DNA of 56,278 nt from CAZOWL01 sp964583605 (GTDB lineage: Bacteria > Pseudomonadota > Gammaproteobacteria > Chromatiales > Chromatiaceae), in the NCBI GenBank assembly GCA_964583605.1, contig CAZOWL010000017.1:1-56278 (forward strand), read 5' to 3'. Shown one piece after another: positions 24,164 to 33,163 of the stretch. The stretch's first letter is position 1, and each line of letters opens with the position of its first letter. Under the pieces are notes generated by a model. That model was given only the letters and a program-made list of their open reading frames with translations. It did not search any database and was not told where the DNA came from. Both the position numbers and the translations under genes were made by a program.

Positions 24164-24703
24164 CTACCCCATGCGCCCATGGCAGGCTGGTCTTTGAGGC
24201 GCTGAGGCGCCGTGATGCACAACAGGCCGGTTGCGATGAACTGCATCCGCCCGGGACCGCTCGGATGAGCGGCCAGCATGCTGCCTGTAGTATCGGGCAA
24301 AGTAGCGATCTTCATCGACGACGTGGGCGAAGAACCAGTCCTTCAACGCGTCGAGGCTCTGGTCGTCGACCCTCGGGAATTTCGTGATCGTCAGTTGGCG
24401 ATGAAGATCGACGAGCTCGGCCATCTGCAGCGCGTGCTCACGCTTATGGGCCGGCGCGTCAGGGTAGCCCATCTCGTCGAGAAGGGCCTCCTCCACTGCG
24501 AAATGGCGGCGGAGGTGATCGATCAGCGCCTCCAGTCGATCGAGAAGCCCGTCTGAGTGATCCCCTGGGCGCCCTTGGGACATCGGACCTCCCTGCTCGC
24601 CGTCGACCAGCCGATTGAACAGCCGGACGATCTCTCGATGATCGGCATCGAGATTGTCAATGCCGAGGATCCAGCTGTCTCGCAAGCACAATTTGGATGC
24701 CAT
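24164..24703 (-). CDS. Bacteriohemerythrin
   Basis: This is a single-domain O2-binding non-heme diiron protein, probably for oxygen sensing, storage or delivery in a facultatively microaerobic phototroph. The 179-residue chain shows the ligand pattern: H in LDADHREIVRLFN, H-x3-E in RRHFAVEEALLDEM, H-x4-H in AHKREHALQM, and H-x4-D in FAHVVDEDRYF. The C-terminal ~35 residues after YYRQHAG are low-complexity and may be non-native extension. Stand-alone gene; no chemotaxis or GGDEF fusion. Confidence 0.88.
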   Translation of the reverse strand: MASKLCLRDSWILGIDNLDADHREIVRLFNRLVDGEQGGPMSQGRPGDHSDGLLDRLEALIDHLRRHFAVEEALLDEMGYPDAPAHKREHALQMAELVDLHRQLTITKFPRVDDQSLDALKDWFFAHVVDEDRYFARYYRQHAGRSSERSRADAVHRNRPVVHHGASAPQRPACHGRMG

Positions 24704-24908
24704 GAAAGCCGACCTCGATGCGTCTTGCTTGTCTTTCGGCGAATGCCAGGAAGTCTAGTCAGCCCGATCGCTATCCGGTTATGCCGAGAAGCGAGTCTGA
24801 CTGACGTTTGGGAGAAACTGTGACGCACATCACAATTATTGCATGTCGTCTTGACAACTGATCGAACGCGTGAATCGCGCTTACGTTCTGCGGGTCGTGG
24901 GCGGCCCC

Positions 24909-25787
24909 TCAGCCAGCGTCATGGAGTCCGCTCAGCGCCGCGCTGAGCTCCCAAACGCGACGGTTGATCGCGGGATCCTGTGCCTGGGCTGGCGCGCGGA
25001 TCGCTCGCCCCTGCTCGGCGACATAGCGGCCGCTGACGTCGGCCATCTCGGGGGCCGTGGCCATATAAAGCACTCTCTGCGCGGCCTTCTCGGGAGATGG
25101 GATCGCCCAGCCTAGGAGGATGCCCACGAGGCGCCAGAACACCCCCTGGGCGCCGTCGGTCTTGCCCAGATTGGACGAGAAGACGCCCGGGAACACGCAA
25201 TTGACCGTGACACCGGTGCCCTCGAGCCGTCGCGCCAACTCGTAGGTGAAATGAATATTGCCGAGCTTGGATTGGCCGTAGGCGGCCATCAACCGATAGC
25301 GCCGTCGCTCCCACTGCAGGTCGTCCAGGTCCATCGCCGTATTGATGCGGGTGCCAACATTGACGATGCGGGCCGGGGCGCTCGCCTTGAGCCGGTCGAG
25401 TAGCAGGTTAGTGAGCAGGAAGGGGCCGAGATGGTTGACCGCCAGGGACATCTCCAACCCATCCGGGCTTAGGCGGCGCTCAGGGAAGGCCGAGCCGGCA
25501 TTGTTGATCAGCAGGTCGAGGCGTTCGTGGCGCGCTCGGAACGACTCGGCGAGACGGCGGATGTCCGCCTGGGAGGCCAGATCTGCGACGATCAGCTCGA
25601 CCGACGCCCTGCCGGTGTCCTCGCGGATCTCCCGCTGCGCTGCTGCGCCCCGTTCCTGGCTGCGCGCGACCATGATTACCGTCCCGCCGCGTCGAGCCAG
25701 CTCGGTCGCCACGGCCTTGCCCAGACCCGAGTTGGCGCCGGTCACCAAGGCGACACGCTCACCGGCTGCCTGGCTGCTTGCCCTCAT
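24909..25787 (-). CDS. Short-chain dehydrogenase/reductase
   Basis: The 292-residue oxidoreductase has the SDR cofactor motif LVTGANSGLGKAVA, the structural LLINNAGSAF motif, and the YGQSK active-site Tyr/Lys. The overall pattern, including the VNCVFPGVFSSNLG segment after the active site, resembles retinol-dehydrogenase-like SDRs. An Arg in RRGGTVIMVARS suggests NADPH preference. Substrate is not predictable. Isolated on the minus strand, 121 bp from rlmKL, so possibly read with it. Confidence 0.88.
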   Translation of the reverse strand: MRASSQAAGERVALVTGANSGLGKAVATELARRGGTVIMVARSQERGAAAQREIREDTGRASVELIVADLASQADIRRLAESFRARHERLDLLINNAGSAFPERRLSPDGLEMSLAVNHLGPFLLTNLLLDRLKASAPARIVNVGTRINTAMDLDDLQWERRRYRLMAAYGQSKLGNIHFTYELARRLEGTGVTVNCVFPGVFSSNLGKTDGAQGVFWRLVGILLGWAIPSPEKAAQRVLYMATAPEMADVSGRYVAEQGRAIRAPAQAQDPAINRRVWELSAALSGLHDAG

Positions 25788-25908
25788 CAGCTAAACCTCC
25801 ATGGTGAAAACCTGTCTCACGGCTTCGGCGGGCGCGGCAAGCGCGCCGGTCCACCCACAACGTAGATTGGGGCGATAACTGTCGCGACGAAGTCGCTCCG
25901 CTCGACGA

Positions 25909-28068
25909 TCAGCGCGCGCGGATCCGCCAGCACTGATGGATTCTGGGTCTGCGGGCGAAGTCCGGCGGCAAGGTTGCAGCGCTGATGTCCTCGCAGTGCC
26001 AATCAGCGAGTGCTCCCGCGTCGAGATGGAAGCGTCTGCGGTTGGTCGAGAAGATCAGCTCGCCGCTGGGGGCCAGTCGCGCCAGGCTGCCGCGGATCAG
26101 CGCGACATGGTCGCGCTGGATATCGAGGGTCGTCTCCATGCGCTTCGAGTTCGAGAAGCTCGGAGGATCCAGGAAGATAAGTCCATAGCGGGGCCCTTCG
26201 TAGTTCTCGGAGAGCCATTGCAGGCAGTCTGCCTGCATGAGCCGATGCTGCGCGCCGGTGAAGCCGTTCAAAGCCAGATTGCGACCGGCCCAATCGAGAT
26301 AGGTTCGTGATAGGTCGACGGTCGTCGTCGACAGGGCCCCGCCGCGGGCGGCGTAGCAGCTGGCTGTGCCCGTGTAGCCAAACAGGTTGAGCACATGGCG
26401 ACCGGCGGACAGCCTGCCGATCAGCCGGCGGACCTCGCGATGGTCGAGGAACAGGCCAGTATCCAGGTAGTCTTCCAGATTGATCAGGAATCGCAGTCCG
26501 TGCTCGTGCACCTCTTGTAGACGGCCAAGCTCGGCCAGCCGTTCGTACTGCGCAGTCCCTTTTTGTCGACGGCGGACCTTGAGCACGAGTTGCTCCTCGG
26601 CCACGCCGAATACCTCCAAGAGCACGCCGAGGGCCTCGCGAAGGCGCCGACGCGCCGCCTGCGGATCGATGGTCTTCGGCGCCTCGTATTCCTGCGCATG
26701 GACCCAGCGCCGCGCCCCGTCGTAGATGTCCACCGCGAGCGCGTACTCCGGCAGGTCCGCATCGTAGACGCGGAAACAGTCCACTTGCTCGCGCCGGCGC
26801 CACTTGGCCGACTGTTTGAGGTTCTTGGCGAGCCGATTGGCGAGCATCTCGGCGCCGGCGCTGCGTCGCTCAGGCGGCAGCGACCGTGGGCGGTTGGGGA
26901 GATACGCCTCTGGTGTCACCTCGAAGTGCAGTAGGCGGCAATCGATCGGGCCATTCATCAGCCGATGTTGGCGATGCGCCCGCAGCCCGATGGCCTTGCC
27001 GAGCTCGGGCTTTGGGGCCAGGATCGCCGCTCTCCAGCCGGAGAAGCGCTCGCGGAGCTGAGCGCCAAGGTGGGCATAGAGCGCGGGCAGCTCGAGCTCG
27101 TCACCGAGCCGCTCGCCGTACGGGGGATTGGCGACAACGAGCCCCGGCTCGCCCGCGCGCGCTGGAGCCGCCTCGGCGAGGTCGCGACGCTCGAGGTGCA
27201 GATGTCTGCCAAGTCCGGCGCGCTCAAGATTAGCCGAGGCGGCGCGTATTGCAGCCGGATCGCGATCGTAGCCCCGCATACGTCTCCCTAGCGCGGAGAG
27301 ACCGGCGCGCCGTCGCTCCCGAGCCTCCTCGATCAGGGCATGCCAGGCGAGTGGATCGTGTTGAGCCCAGCCGAGAAGGCCCCAATGCGTGCGCAGCAGC
27401 CCAGGGGCGATGTCTGCGGCGATCAATGCCCCCTCGATCACGAGTGTGCCTGAGCCGCATAGTGGGTCGACGAGGCAGGCACCGCCGGTGGCGAGAGCTG
27501 GCCAGTCGGCGCGGTAGAGAATGGCCGCGGCCAGGTTCTCTTTGAGCGGCGCAGGCGCGCCCTGGGTGCGATAGCCCCGGCGGTGTAGCGAGTCGCCAGC
27601 CAGATCGAGGCTCAGCGTTGCCTCGTCCCGATAGACATAGACATGGATCGGGATGGCGGGTCGATCACGCGACACGCTCGGCCGTTTGCCGCAGCGTGAT
27701 CGGAAGCGGTCCGCGATGGCGTCCTTGACCTTGAGGGCCATAAAGCGCCGATGGGCGAGTTGGCTATCAGCGCTATCCAAATGGACCGCGAACGTCTGCT
27801 CCGGCGTCAGGTGGTCCTCCCAAGGGGTCCCGCGCGCGCCGGCGTACAGGGCCTCCGGGTCTCCGGCCGGGCAGCACGCCAATCTCACGAGCACGCGACT
27901 CGCGATGCGCGACCACAGACAGATGCGATAGGCCTCGCTGAGCGGGGCTGAAAAGGTGACGCCGCCTCGCGTCTCCTTCGCCATTGTGACCCCAAGTTGG
28001 CGCAGTTCCTCGGCGAGTAGCGTCTCGAGATACCTAGGGGCGGTGGCGAAGCAGGGGAGGGCGGACAT
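25909..28068 (-). CDS. rlmL: Bifunctional 23S rRNA methyltransferase RlmKL
   Basis: This enzyme makes m2G2445 (RlmL half) and m7G2069 (RlmK half) in 23S rRNA. The 719-residue protein matches the fused gammaproteobacterial length. A THUMP-containing N-terminus (MSALPCFATAPRYLETLLAEEL) is followed by the first methyltransferase domain with VVANPPYGERLG. The second, C-terminal domain has HVLNLFGYTGTAS, a SAM-binding turn, and LIFLDPPSFSNSKRM. No frameshift or missing motif seen. Confidence 0.95.
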   Translation of the reverse strand: MSALPCFATAPRYLETLLAEELRQLGVTMAKETRGGVTFSAPLSEAYRICLWSRIASRVLVRLACCPAGDPEALYAGARGTPWEDHLTPEQTFAVHLDSADSQLAHRRFMALKVKDAIADRFRSRCGKRPSVSRDRPAIPIHVYVYRDEATLSLDLAGDSLHRRGYRTQGAPAPLKENLAAAILYRADWPALATGGACLVDPLCGSGTLVIEGALIAADIAPGLLRTHWGLLGWAQHDPLAWHALIEEARERRRAGLSALGRRMRGYDRDPAAIRAASANLERAGLGRHLHLERRDLAEAAPARAGEPGLVVANPPYGERLGDELELPALYAHLGAQLRERFSGWRAAILAPKPELGKAIGLRAHRQHRLMNGPIDCRLLHFEVTPEAYLPNRPRSLPPERRSAGAEMLANRLAKNLKQSAKWRRREQVDCFRVYDADLPEYALAVDIYDGARRWVHAQEYEAPKTIDPQAARRRLREALGVLLEVFGVAEEQLVLKVRRRQKGTAQYERLAELGRLQEVHEHGLRFLINLEDYLDTGLFLDHREVRRLIGRLSAGRHVLNLFGYTGTASCYAARGGALSTTTVDLSRTYLDWAGRNLALNGFTGAQHRLMQADCLQWLSENYEGPRYGLIFLDPPSFSNSKRMETTLDIQRDHVALIRGSLARLAPSGELIFSTNRRRFHLDAGALADWHCEDISAATLPPDFARRPRIHQCWRIRAR

Positions 28069-28169
28069 GTCTATTGGAGGTCGTGGCAGACGATCGCTCG
28101 ACGTGAGCGACGCGTGTTTAGGATAGAACCGCCAGGGGCGGAGTGCGCCGGGCTGCCGATGGCTTCTGC

Positions 28170-30419
28170 TCAGATCGCGAACAGGCCTTCGACACGCTGG
28201 AAGCCTCGTGGGAGCATCTTGCCGCGGCGGCCCCGTTCGGCCTGATAGTGGTCGATGTCCGCTGGCTTGAGGGTGAACACGCGCTTGCCCGCGTGAACGG
28301 CGAGGCTCCCGTCTGCGGATACGACGGCGATGCCAGCTACGTATTCCTCCCGCACGGCGAGCTTCCGCGCCGGAATGGCGATTAGCTTGTTGCCTTTGCC
28401 GCGCGGCAGCTCCGGGAGATCGCTCAGCGCGAAGACCAGCAGATGGCCCGCGTTGGTGGCTACGGCGACACGCTCACTCGCCAGGTCGGCGATCGGCTGG
28501 GGTGGCAGCACGCGCGCACCCGAGGGCAGTGTCAGCACCGCCTTGCCGGCCTTCGGCTTGGCCAACAGGGATTCCAGCCGCGCGACGAAGCCGTAGCCGG
28601 CATCCGAGGCGAGCAGGACTCGCCGCTCAGCATCCCCGCCAAGCACGGCGATGAAGTGCGCACCCTTCGGTGGGTCGAGCCGACCAGTCAGGGGCTCCCC
28701 TTGCCCGCGGGCCGACGGTAGGGTATGCGTGGCGGTGGAATAGCTCCGGCCGGCGGAATCGAGGAAGATCGCCTGTTGATTGCTCCGCAGCCGAGCGGCG
28801 CTGAGAAAACGATCCCCGCCCTTATAGCTGAGGGTCGTCGGGTCGACGTCGTGGCCCTTAGCCGCCCGAACCCAGCCCTTTTCAGAGAGCACAACGGTGA
28901 CGGGCTCGGCCGGTGCGAGCTCTTGGTCGTCGATGGCGGCGGCCGCCGGACGCTGCACGAGGGGCGAGCGACGGGCATCGCCGTAGCGCTCGGCATCGCG
29001 CTCTATCTCCCCCGCGATCAGTTCTTTGAGCGCGGCGTCGGAGTCGAGTGTGGCCTCGAGGCGGCTGCGCTCAGTGACAAGCTCCTCCTGCTCGCCGCGG
29101 ATCTTGATCTCTTCGAGCCGTGCGAGCTGACGCAGGCGCGTGTTCAGCACATACTCGGCCTGGGCATCCGAGAGCTCGAATCGCGCCATCAGCACCGGCT
29201 TGGGCTCATCCTCGGTGCGGATGATGCGAATAACCTCGTCGATGTTCAGGTAGGCGATCAGCAATCCCTCGAGGACGTGCAGGCGATCGCGGACCTTGCC
29301 GAGTCGATGCTCCAGGCGTCTTCGGACCGTGTCCTGCCGGAACCTCAGCCACTCGCTCAGGATCTCGGTAAGACCCATGACCCGAGGCCGGCCATCTAGG
29401 CCAATGAGGTTCATGTTGACCCGGTAGCTGCGCTCGAGGTCGGTCGTGGCGAAGAGGTGTGACATAAGCCGCTCGATATCGAAGCGGTTGGAGCGTGGGA
29501 CGATGACCAGGCGCGTCGGGCTCTCGTGATCCGACTCGTCGCGCAAGTCCTCGATCATCGGCAGCTTCTTCGCGCCCATCTGCGCTGCGATCTGCTCCAT
29601 GATGCGATTGCCGGAGACCTGATAGGGCAGGGCGGTGATAACTATGTCGCCCTGCTCGAGCTCATAGCGGGCGCGTTGGCGCACCGATCCGCCGCCGGTC
29701 GCGTAGAGACTCTGCAGCTCCTCCGTGGTCGTGATGATCTCGGCGGCTGTCGGGTAATCGGGTCCCGGCACGAACCGGCACAGGTCGGCCAAGCTGGCAT
29801 CCGGGTGCCTGAGCAGGTGGACAGCCGCGGCCGCCACCTCGCGCAGGTTGTGCGGCGGGATGTCGGTGGCCATGCCGACGGCGATGCCTGTGGCGCCGTT
29901 CAGGAGGATGTTTGGCAGCCGTGCGGGCAGGATCCGGGGCTCATCGAGCGTGCCGTCGAAGTTTGGCTGCCAATCGACCGTTCCCTGGTCGAGCTCGCCC
30001 AGCAGTACCTCGGCGTAGGGCGTCAGGCGCGCCTCGGTGTAGCGCATGGCGGCAAAGGACCTGGGATCGTCCGGTGAGCCCCAGTTGCCCTGACCGTCGA
30101 TCAATGGGTAGCGGTAGCTGAAGCTCTGGGCCATGAGCACCATGGCCTCGTAGCAGGCACTGTCGCCGTGCGGGTGGAACTTGCCGAGCACGTCGCCAAC
30201 GGTGCGCGCAGACTTTTTGAATTTGGCCGCGGCACTGAGCCCCAGCTCGGACATCGCGTAGAGGATGCGGCGTTGGACCGGCTTGAGCCCGTCTCCCAGG
30301 TGCGGCAAGGCCCGGTCGAGGATGACGTACATCGAGTAGTTGAGGTAGGCCTTCTCGGTGAAGACCCGCAGCGGCAAACGCTCCAGGCCCTCTTGGCTCA
30401 AAGTGGGTGGGTGGCTCAT
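28170..30419 (-). CDS. parC: DNA topoisomerase IV subunit A
   Basis: ParC is the DNA cleavage/rejoining subunit that, with ParE, decatenates daughter chromosomes. At 749 residues it is ParC-length. The N-terminal PLRVFTEKAYLNYSMYVILDRALPHLGDGLKPVQRRILYAM, the catalytic Tyr in AAMRYTEARLTPYAE, and the quinolone-region GDSACYEAMV are intact. The C-terminal beta-pinwheel is shorter and lacks a GyrA box, distinguishing it from GyrA. parE is not adjacent. It diverges from the HDOD gene across a 290-bp gap. Confidence 0.94.
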   Translation of the reverse strand: MSHPPTLSQEGLERLPLRVFTEKAYLNYSMYVILDRALPHLGDGLKPVQRRILYAMSELGLSAAAKFKKSARTVGDVLGKFHPHGDSACYEAMVLMAQSFSYRYPLIDGQGNWGSPDDPRSFAAMRYTEARLTPYAEVLLGELDQGTVDWQPNFDGTLDEPRILPARLPNILLNGATGIAVGMATDIPPHNLREVAAAAVHLLRHPDASLADLCRFVPGPDYPTAAEIITTTEELQSLYATGGGSVRQRARYELEQGDIVITALPYQVSGNRIMEQIAAQMGAKKLPMIEDLRDESDHESPTRLVIVPRSNRFDIERLMSHLFATTDLERSYRVNMNLIGLDGRPRVMGLTEILSEWLRFRQDTVRRRLEHRLGKVRDRLHVLEGLLIAYLNIDEVIRIIRTEDEPKPVLMARFELSDAQAEYVLNTRLRQLARLEEIKIRGEQEELVTERSRLEATLDSDAALKELIAGEIERDAERYGDARRSPLVQRPAAAAIDDQELAPAEPVTVVLSEKGWVRAAKGHDVDPTTLSYKGGDRFLSAARLRSNQQAIFLDSAGRSYSTATHTLPSARGQGEPLTGRLDPPKGAHFIAVLGGDAERRVLLASDAGYGFVARLESLLAKPKAGKAVLTLPSGARVLPPQPIADLASERVAVATNAGHLLVFALSDLPELPRGKGNKLIAIPARKLAVREEYVAGIAVVSADGSLAVHAGKRVFTLKPADIDHYQAERGRRGKMLPRGFQRVEGLFAI

Positions 30420-30709
30420 GTTCGGGTAGGGATCTGGCTCACGAAAGGCCGTGCATCATGCGTCAAGCACAAGCAGATGGCTATGTCTGCATGAGACGCG
30501 GGCCGTCGGCGGCCATCTTCGCAGATAGCATGGCCACGGCGGTCGTCCGCGCGGCGGGAATTTTGTGACGTGCGTGCCGGACCCGATCGACACACCGGTT
30601 GATGATAGGCGCCGATCCTTGTTGGTCGCCCCGCACACGACGGCGCGGTGCGCGTTCAGCCAGTCAGTCTGCTACGACCCATCAGGTCAGGCTAAAGAGG
30701 GAGGGGCAA

Positions 30710-32086
30710 GTGAAAACCTTCTGGAAATCGGGCAAGCGCGCCGGCGAGGAGGCCTCCGACGAGTCCGCCAATCGCCCGATGCCGGAGCTCAAGGACGCGG
30801 GCGAAGCCGGGGCGTTTCCGAACCTTCCTGGCACGGATGTCGTCCGGGTGCTCAATACGGCCACCCTGGTGAAGCTGGCCTCCGGCGAGCGGCTCTTCCA
30901 TGCCAACGACGCGGCCGATCGACTCTATATCTTGATTTCCGGCCGCATCCAGATTGAGCACCCTAGCACATCGTACTCAGAGCAGTACCAGGCCGGAGAT
31001 TGGATCAGTGACATCGATTTCGACGGGCAGACGACGCGCGAGGTCGGAGCGACGGCCCTCGAGCCCGCGACGCTGCTCTGCATCGACAAGCCGACATTCG
31101 ATGATTACAGCGAGCCGCTCAAGACCTATCTCGCTCAGCGGATGCACCGCACGAATCTCGAGCGATTGCGCGGGTTGCGCGAGCGCGCGGCCTATCTCGC
31201 GGGGTTCAACGACGGCTTGAGAGACGCGATTTTCGCCTTTCGCACGCGCATCGGTGTGCGGTTCGCCGAATCACCAGGGGCCCACCAGCTGTTCGCGAAG
31301 ATCCCGGCCTTGCCCGTCTCGACGATCACGCTGCTCAACAAGATGCTCGACGAGCGCACGACGCAGACGGAGATCGTGGAGCTGGTGACGATGGATCAAT
31401 CCCTGACCAGCACACTTCTGAAGGCCATCAACTCTCCGGTATACGGCTTGGGCAACGAGATCACGAATGTCAACCAGGCAATCGTCCTGCTCGGCCACAA
31501 CACCGTCTATCAGATCATCATGTCGGAGAGCATGCGCAAGTGTCTGCCGAGCACGCCCCTCTTCACGGAGATCCACGCCCGATCGGTCGAGGTATCGCGG
31601 ATCGCCTTCGCGCTCGCGCAGATTCTCAATACGAGCAAGCCAGCTGAGGCGGCGACGCTCGGCATTCTCTGCGAGATCGGTCTCGTTCTGACGGCGTTAT
31701 TGAAGCAGCACAATGAGCGTTTCACCGTCCTGTTCGACGATCTCGAGCCAGCCGCGATGGGCGCCGAGCTCCTGAGGAGCTGGAATCTCCCTGCGCGGAT
31801 CTGCCAATCCATCTACTATCAAGGGTACCCGGAATTCGCGCTGCCCGAGCGGATTCCGGACGACGTGCGCATCAACGTTACGTTGTTGTACCTGGCCCGA
31901 CGCTGCTACCATCTGCTGCATCGAACTGACGAGCAGCCGTCGGCACTGTTTCTCGACGCCTATCTTGCGGGGTTGAATCAAGGCCGGCTCGACGAAAAGG
32001 AGCTGTTGTATGGTCGCGTGGTACCGCGACTGCGCACCCAAATGCGGCAGTTGCCCAGATCGCTCGCCGAGCGACTCGATGCCTGA
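30710..32086 (+). CDS. Cyclic-nucleotide-binding / HDOD domain protein
   Basis: The 458-residue protein starts at a GTG preceded by GAGGGAGGGG. Residues ~35-150 form a cNMP-binding (cupin) fold (LVKLASGERLFHANDAADRLYILISGRIQIEH, ATLLCIDKPTF). Residues ~190-390 form an HDOD domain (LFAKIPALPVSTITLLNKMLDERTTQTEIVELVTMDQSLTSTLLKAINSP), a non-catalytic relative of HD hydrolases. It is probably a signalling protein linking a nucleotide or redox cue to downstream partners; ligand not determinable. The divergent 30420-30709 gap should hold both promoters. Confidence 0.87.
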   Translation: MKTFWKSGKRAGEEASDESANRPMPELKDAGEAGAFPNLPGTDVVRVLNTATLVKLASGERLFHANDAADRLYILISGRIQIEHPSTSYSEQYQAGDWISDIDFDGQTTREVGATALEPATLLCIDKPTFDDYSEPLKTYLAQRMHRTNLERLRGLRERAAYLAGFNDGLRDAIFAFRTRIGVRFAESPGAHQLFAKIPALPVSTITLLNKMLDERTTQTEIVELVTMDQSLTSTLLKAINSPVYGLGNEITNVNQAIVLLGHNTVYQIIMSESMRKCLPSTPLFTEIHARSVEVSRIAFALAQILNTSKPAEAATLGILCEIGLVLTALLKQHNERFTVLFDDLEPAAMGAELLRSWNLPARICQSIYYQGYPEFALPERIPDDVRINVTLLYLARRCYHLLHRTDEQPSALFLDAYLAGLNQGRLDEKELLYGRVVPRLRTQMRQLPRSLAERLDA

Positions 32087-32104
32087 TGGCGGCGGTCGGC
32101 ACCA

Positions 32105-32722
32105 GTGTCCATGGCCCGGGAGGCGGCGGCGTCGCGTCGTCCGGTCAAGTCCTTGAACGGGATCAGGGCTGGGGGCGGACAATCCATCGTCGTGGTGCCG
32201 CGAGCGTGCCGGAGGGCTCGGCCGGGCAGTCTTAGCCGCCCGCGGGCGATCGCCGTTGCGACCGGCTTGGCCGTTGTCCTCAACCTGCTGAACAGCTGCG
32301 CGGGCCCGGGCGAGGATGTCCGGGTGACGCTCTGCAAAGACCTCGTTGTCGCGCTGATGGACGGCCGGCACGCGGTCCAATGGGTCGACTCCAACAGCGA
32401 GGCACGGGGTCGCGAGGGCCTCTTCGTGCGGCTGCGCTTCGCGGTCGACGACGGAGCGGACCAGGCGGTGGTGCGGCGCGCGACCTGCTTGTACCGATAC
32501 AACGCGGTCGACGACACGGCCCTGACGCTGAGCGATCCAATGTCCGCCTATTCCACCTCGCCCTACGAGATGAGGCTGGGTGAGCGTAGGATCCGAAACC
32601 CGGAGCTGGCCGATGCGATCAAGCAGGCGATGATAGGGCAGGGCCGCCAGCTCATCGAGAGGGCCCGCGAGGGGATCGAACGGGCGGCCGAGTCGGTCTC
32701 CGGGTATGCCGCGGACCGCTGA
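32105..32722 (+). CDS. Putative lipoprotein
   Basis: The frame has a hydrophobic segment and lipobox (AIAVATGLAVVLNLLNSCAG, modified Cys ~66 from the first start). The start is uncertain: GTG 32105, ATG 32111 or GTGs at 32192/32195 all fit, and the latter give a more normal signal peptide. The mature part includes VTLCKDLVVALMDGRHAVQW and a helical C-terminus (DAIKQAMIGQGRQLIERARE). No family recognised. It follows the HDOD gene by 18 bp and may share its transcript. Confidence 0.65.
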   Translation: MSMAREAAASRRPVKSLNGIRAGGGQSIVVVPRACRRARPGSLSRPRAIAVATGLAVVLNLLNSCAGPGEDVRVTLCKDLVVALMDGRHAVQWVDSNSEARGREGLFVRLRFAVDDGADQAVVRRATCLYRYNAVDDTALTLSDPMSAYSTSPYEMRLGERRIRNPELADAIKQAMIGQGRQLIERAREGIERAAESVSGYAADR

Positions 32723-32779
32723 ATGGTAAATCTCTGCGGGCCGTCGGCCTGCTGACTACGCACCAAGGGCCTAGCGTTG

Positions 32780-32983
32780 ATGAAGAGGTTCGGGATTCGG
32801 ATCACAATGCCGTCCGGAGATCCGTTGGCGGCCGCCCACCTGCTGGGGGGCGGCTGGGAGTCTTATCGTTGGTATGACACGGCCGAAGAGAGAGACCGGG
32901 CCCTCGAGGAGATGCAGCGGCGCGTGTCCTACTACCGCATCGGCGATCAGCCAAGCCAGGAGCTGACGAAAGTGGATCGATGA
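32780..32983 (+). CDS. Small conserved hypothetical protein
   Basis: The 67-residue product (MKRFGIRITMPSGDPLAAAHLLG..WESYRWYDTAEERDRALEEMQRR) has an alpha/beta look. It resembles short unannotated proteins I recall from other gammaproteobacteria. An in-frame TTG sits directly before the ATG. No function known. Confidence 0.6.
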   Translation: MKRFGIRITMPSGDPLAAAHLLGGGWESYRWYDTAEERDRALEEMQRRVSYYRIGDQPSQELTKVDR

Positions 32984-33163
32984 GCGCCCGGCGTGATCTG
33001 TCCTCTCCGCTTGACGTCTCAGCACGCCGTCTCAGATGCTCCGGCCGCAGCGACAACTCTTCGCCAGACCCCCGTTTAAGATTTTGTCGCGCGAGCGTCA
33101 GTCGGTTTCAGCAGGTGGCCCAGCGCGGCCGTTTCTCTCCGTAGGGTCGGCCGAGGCCCCCCG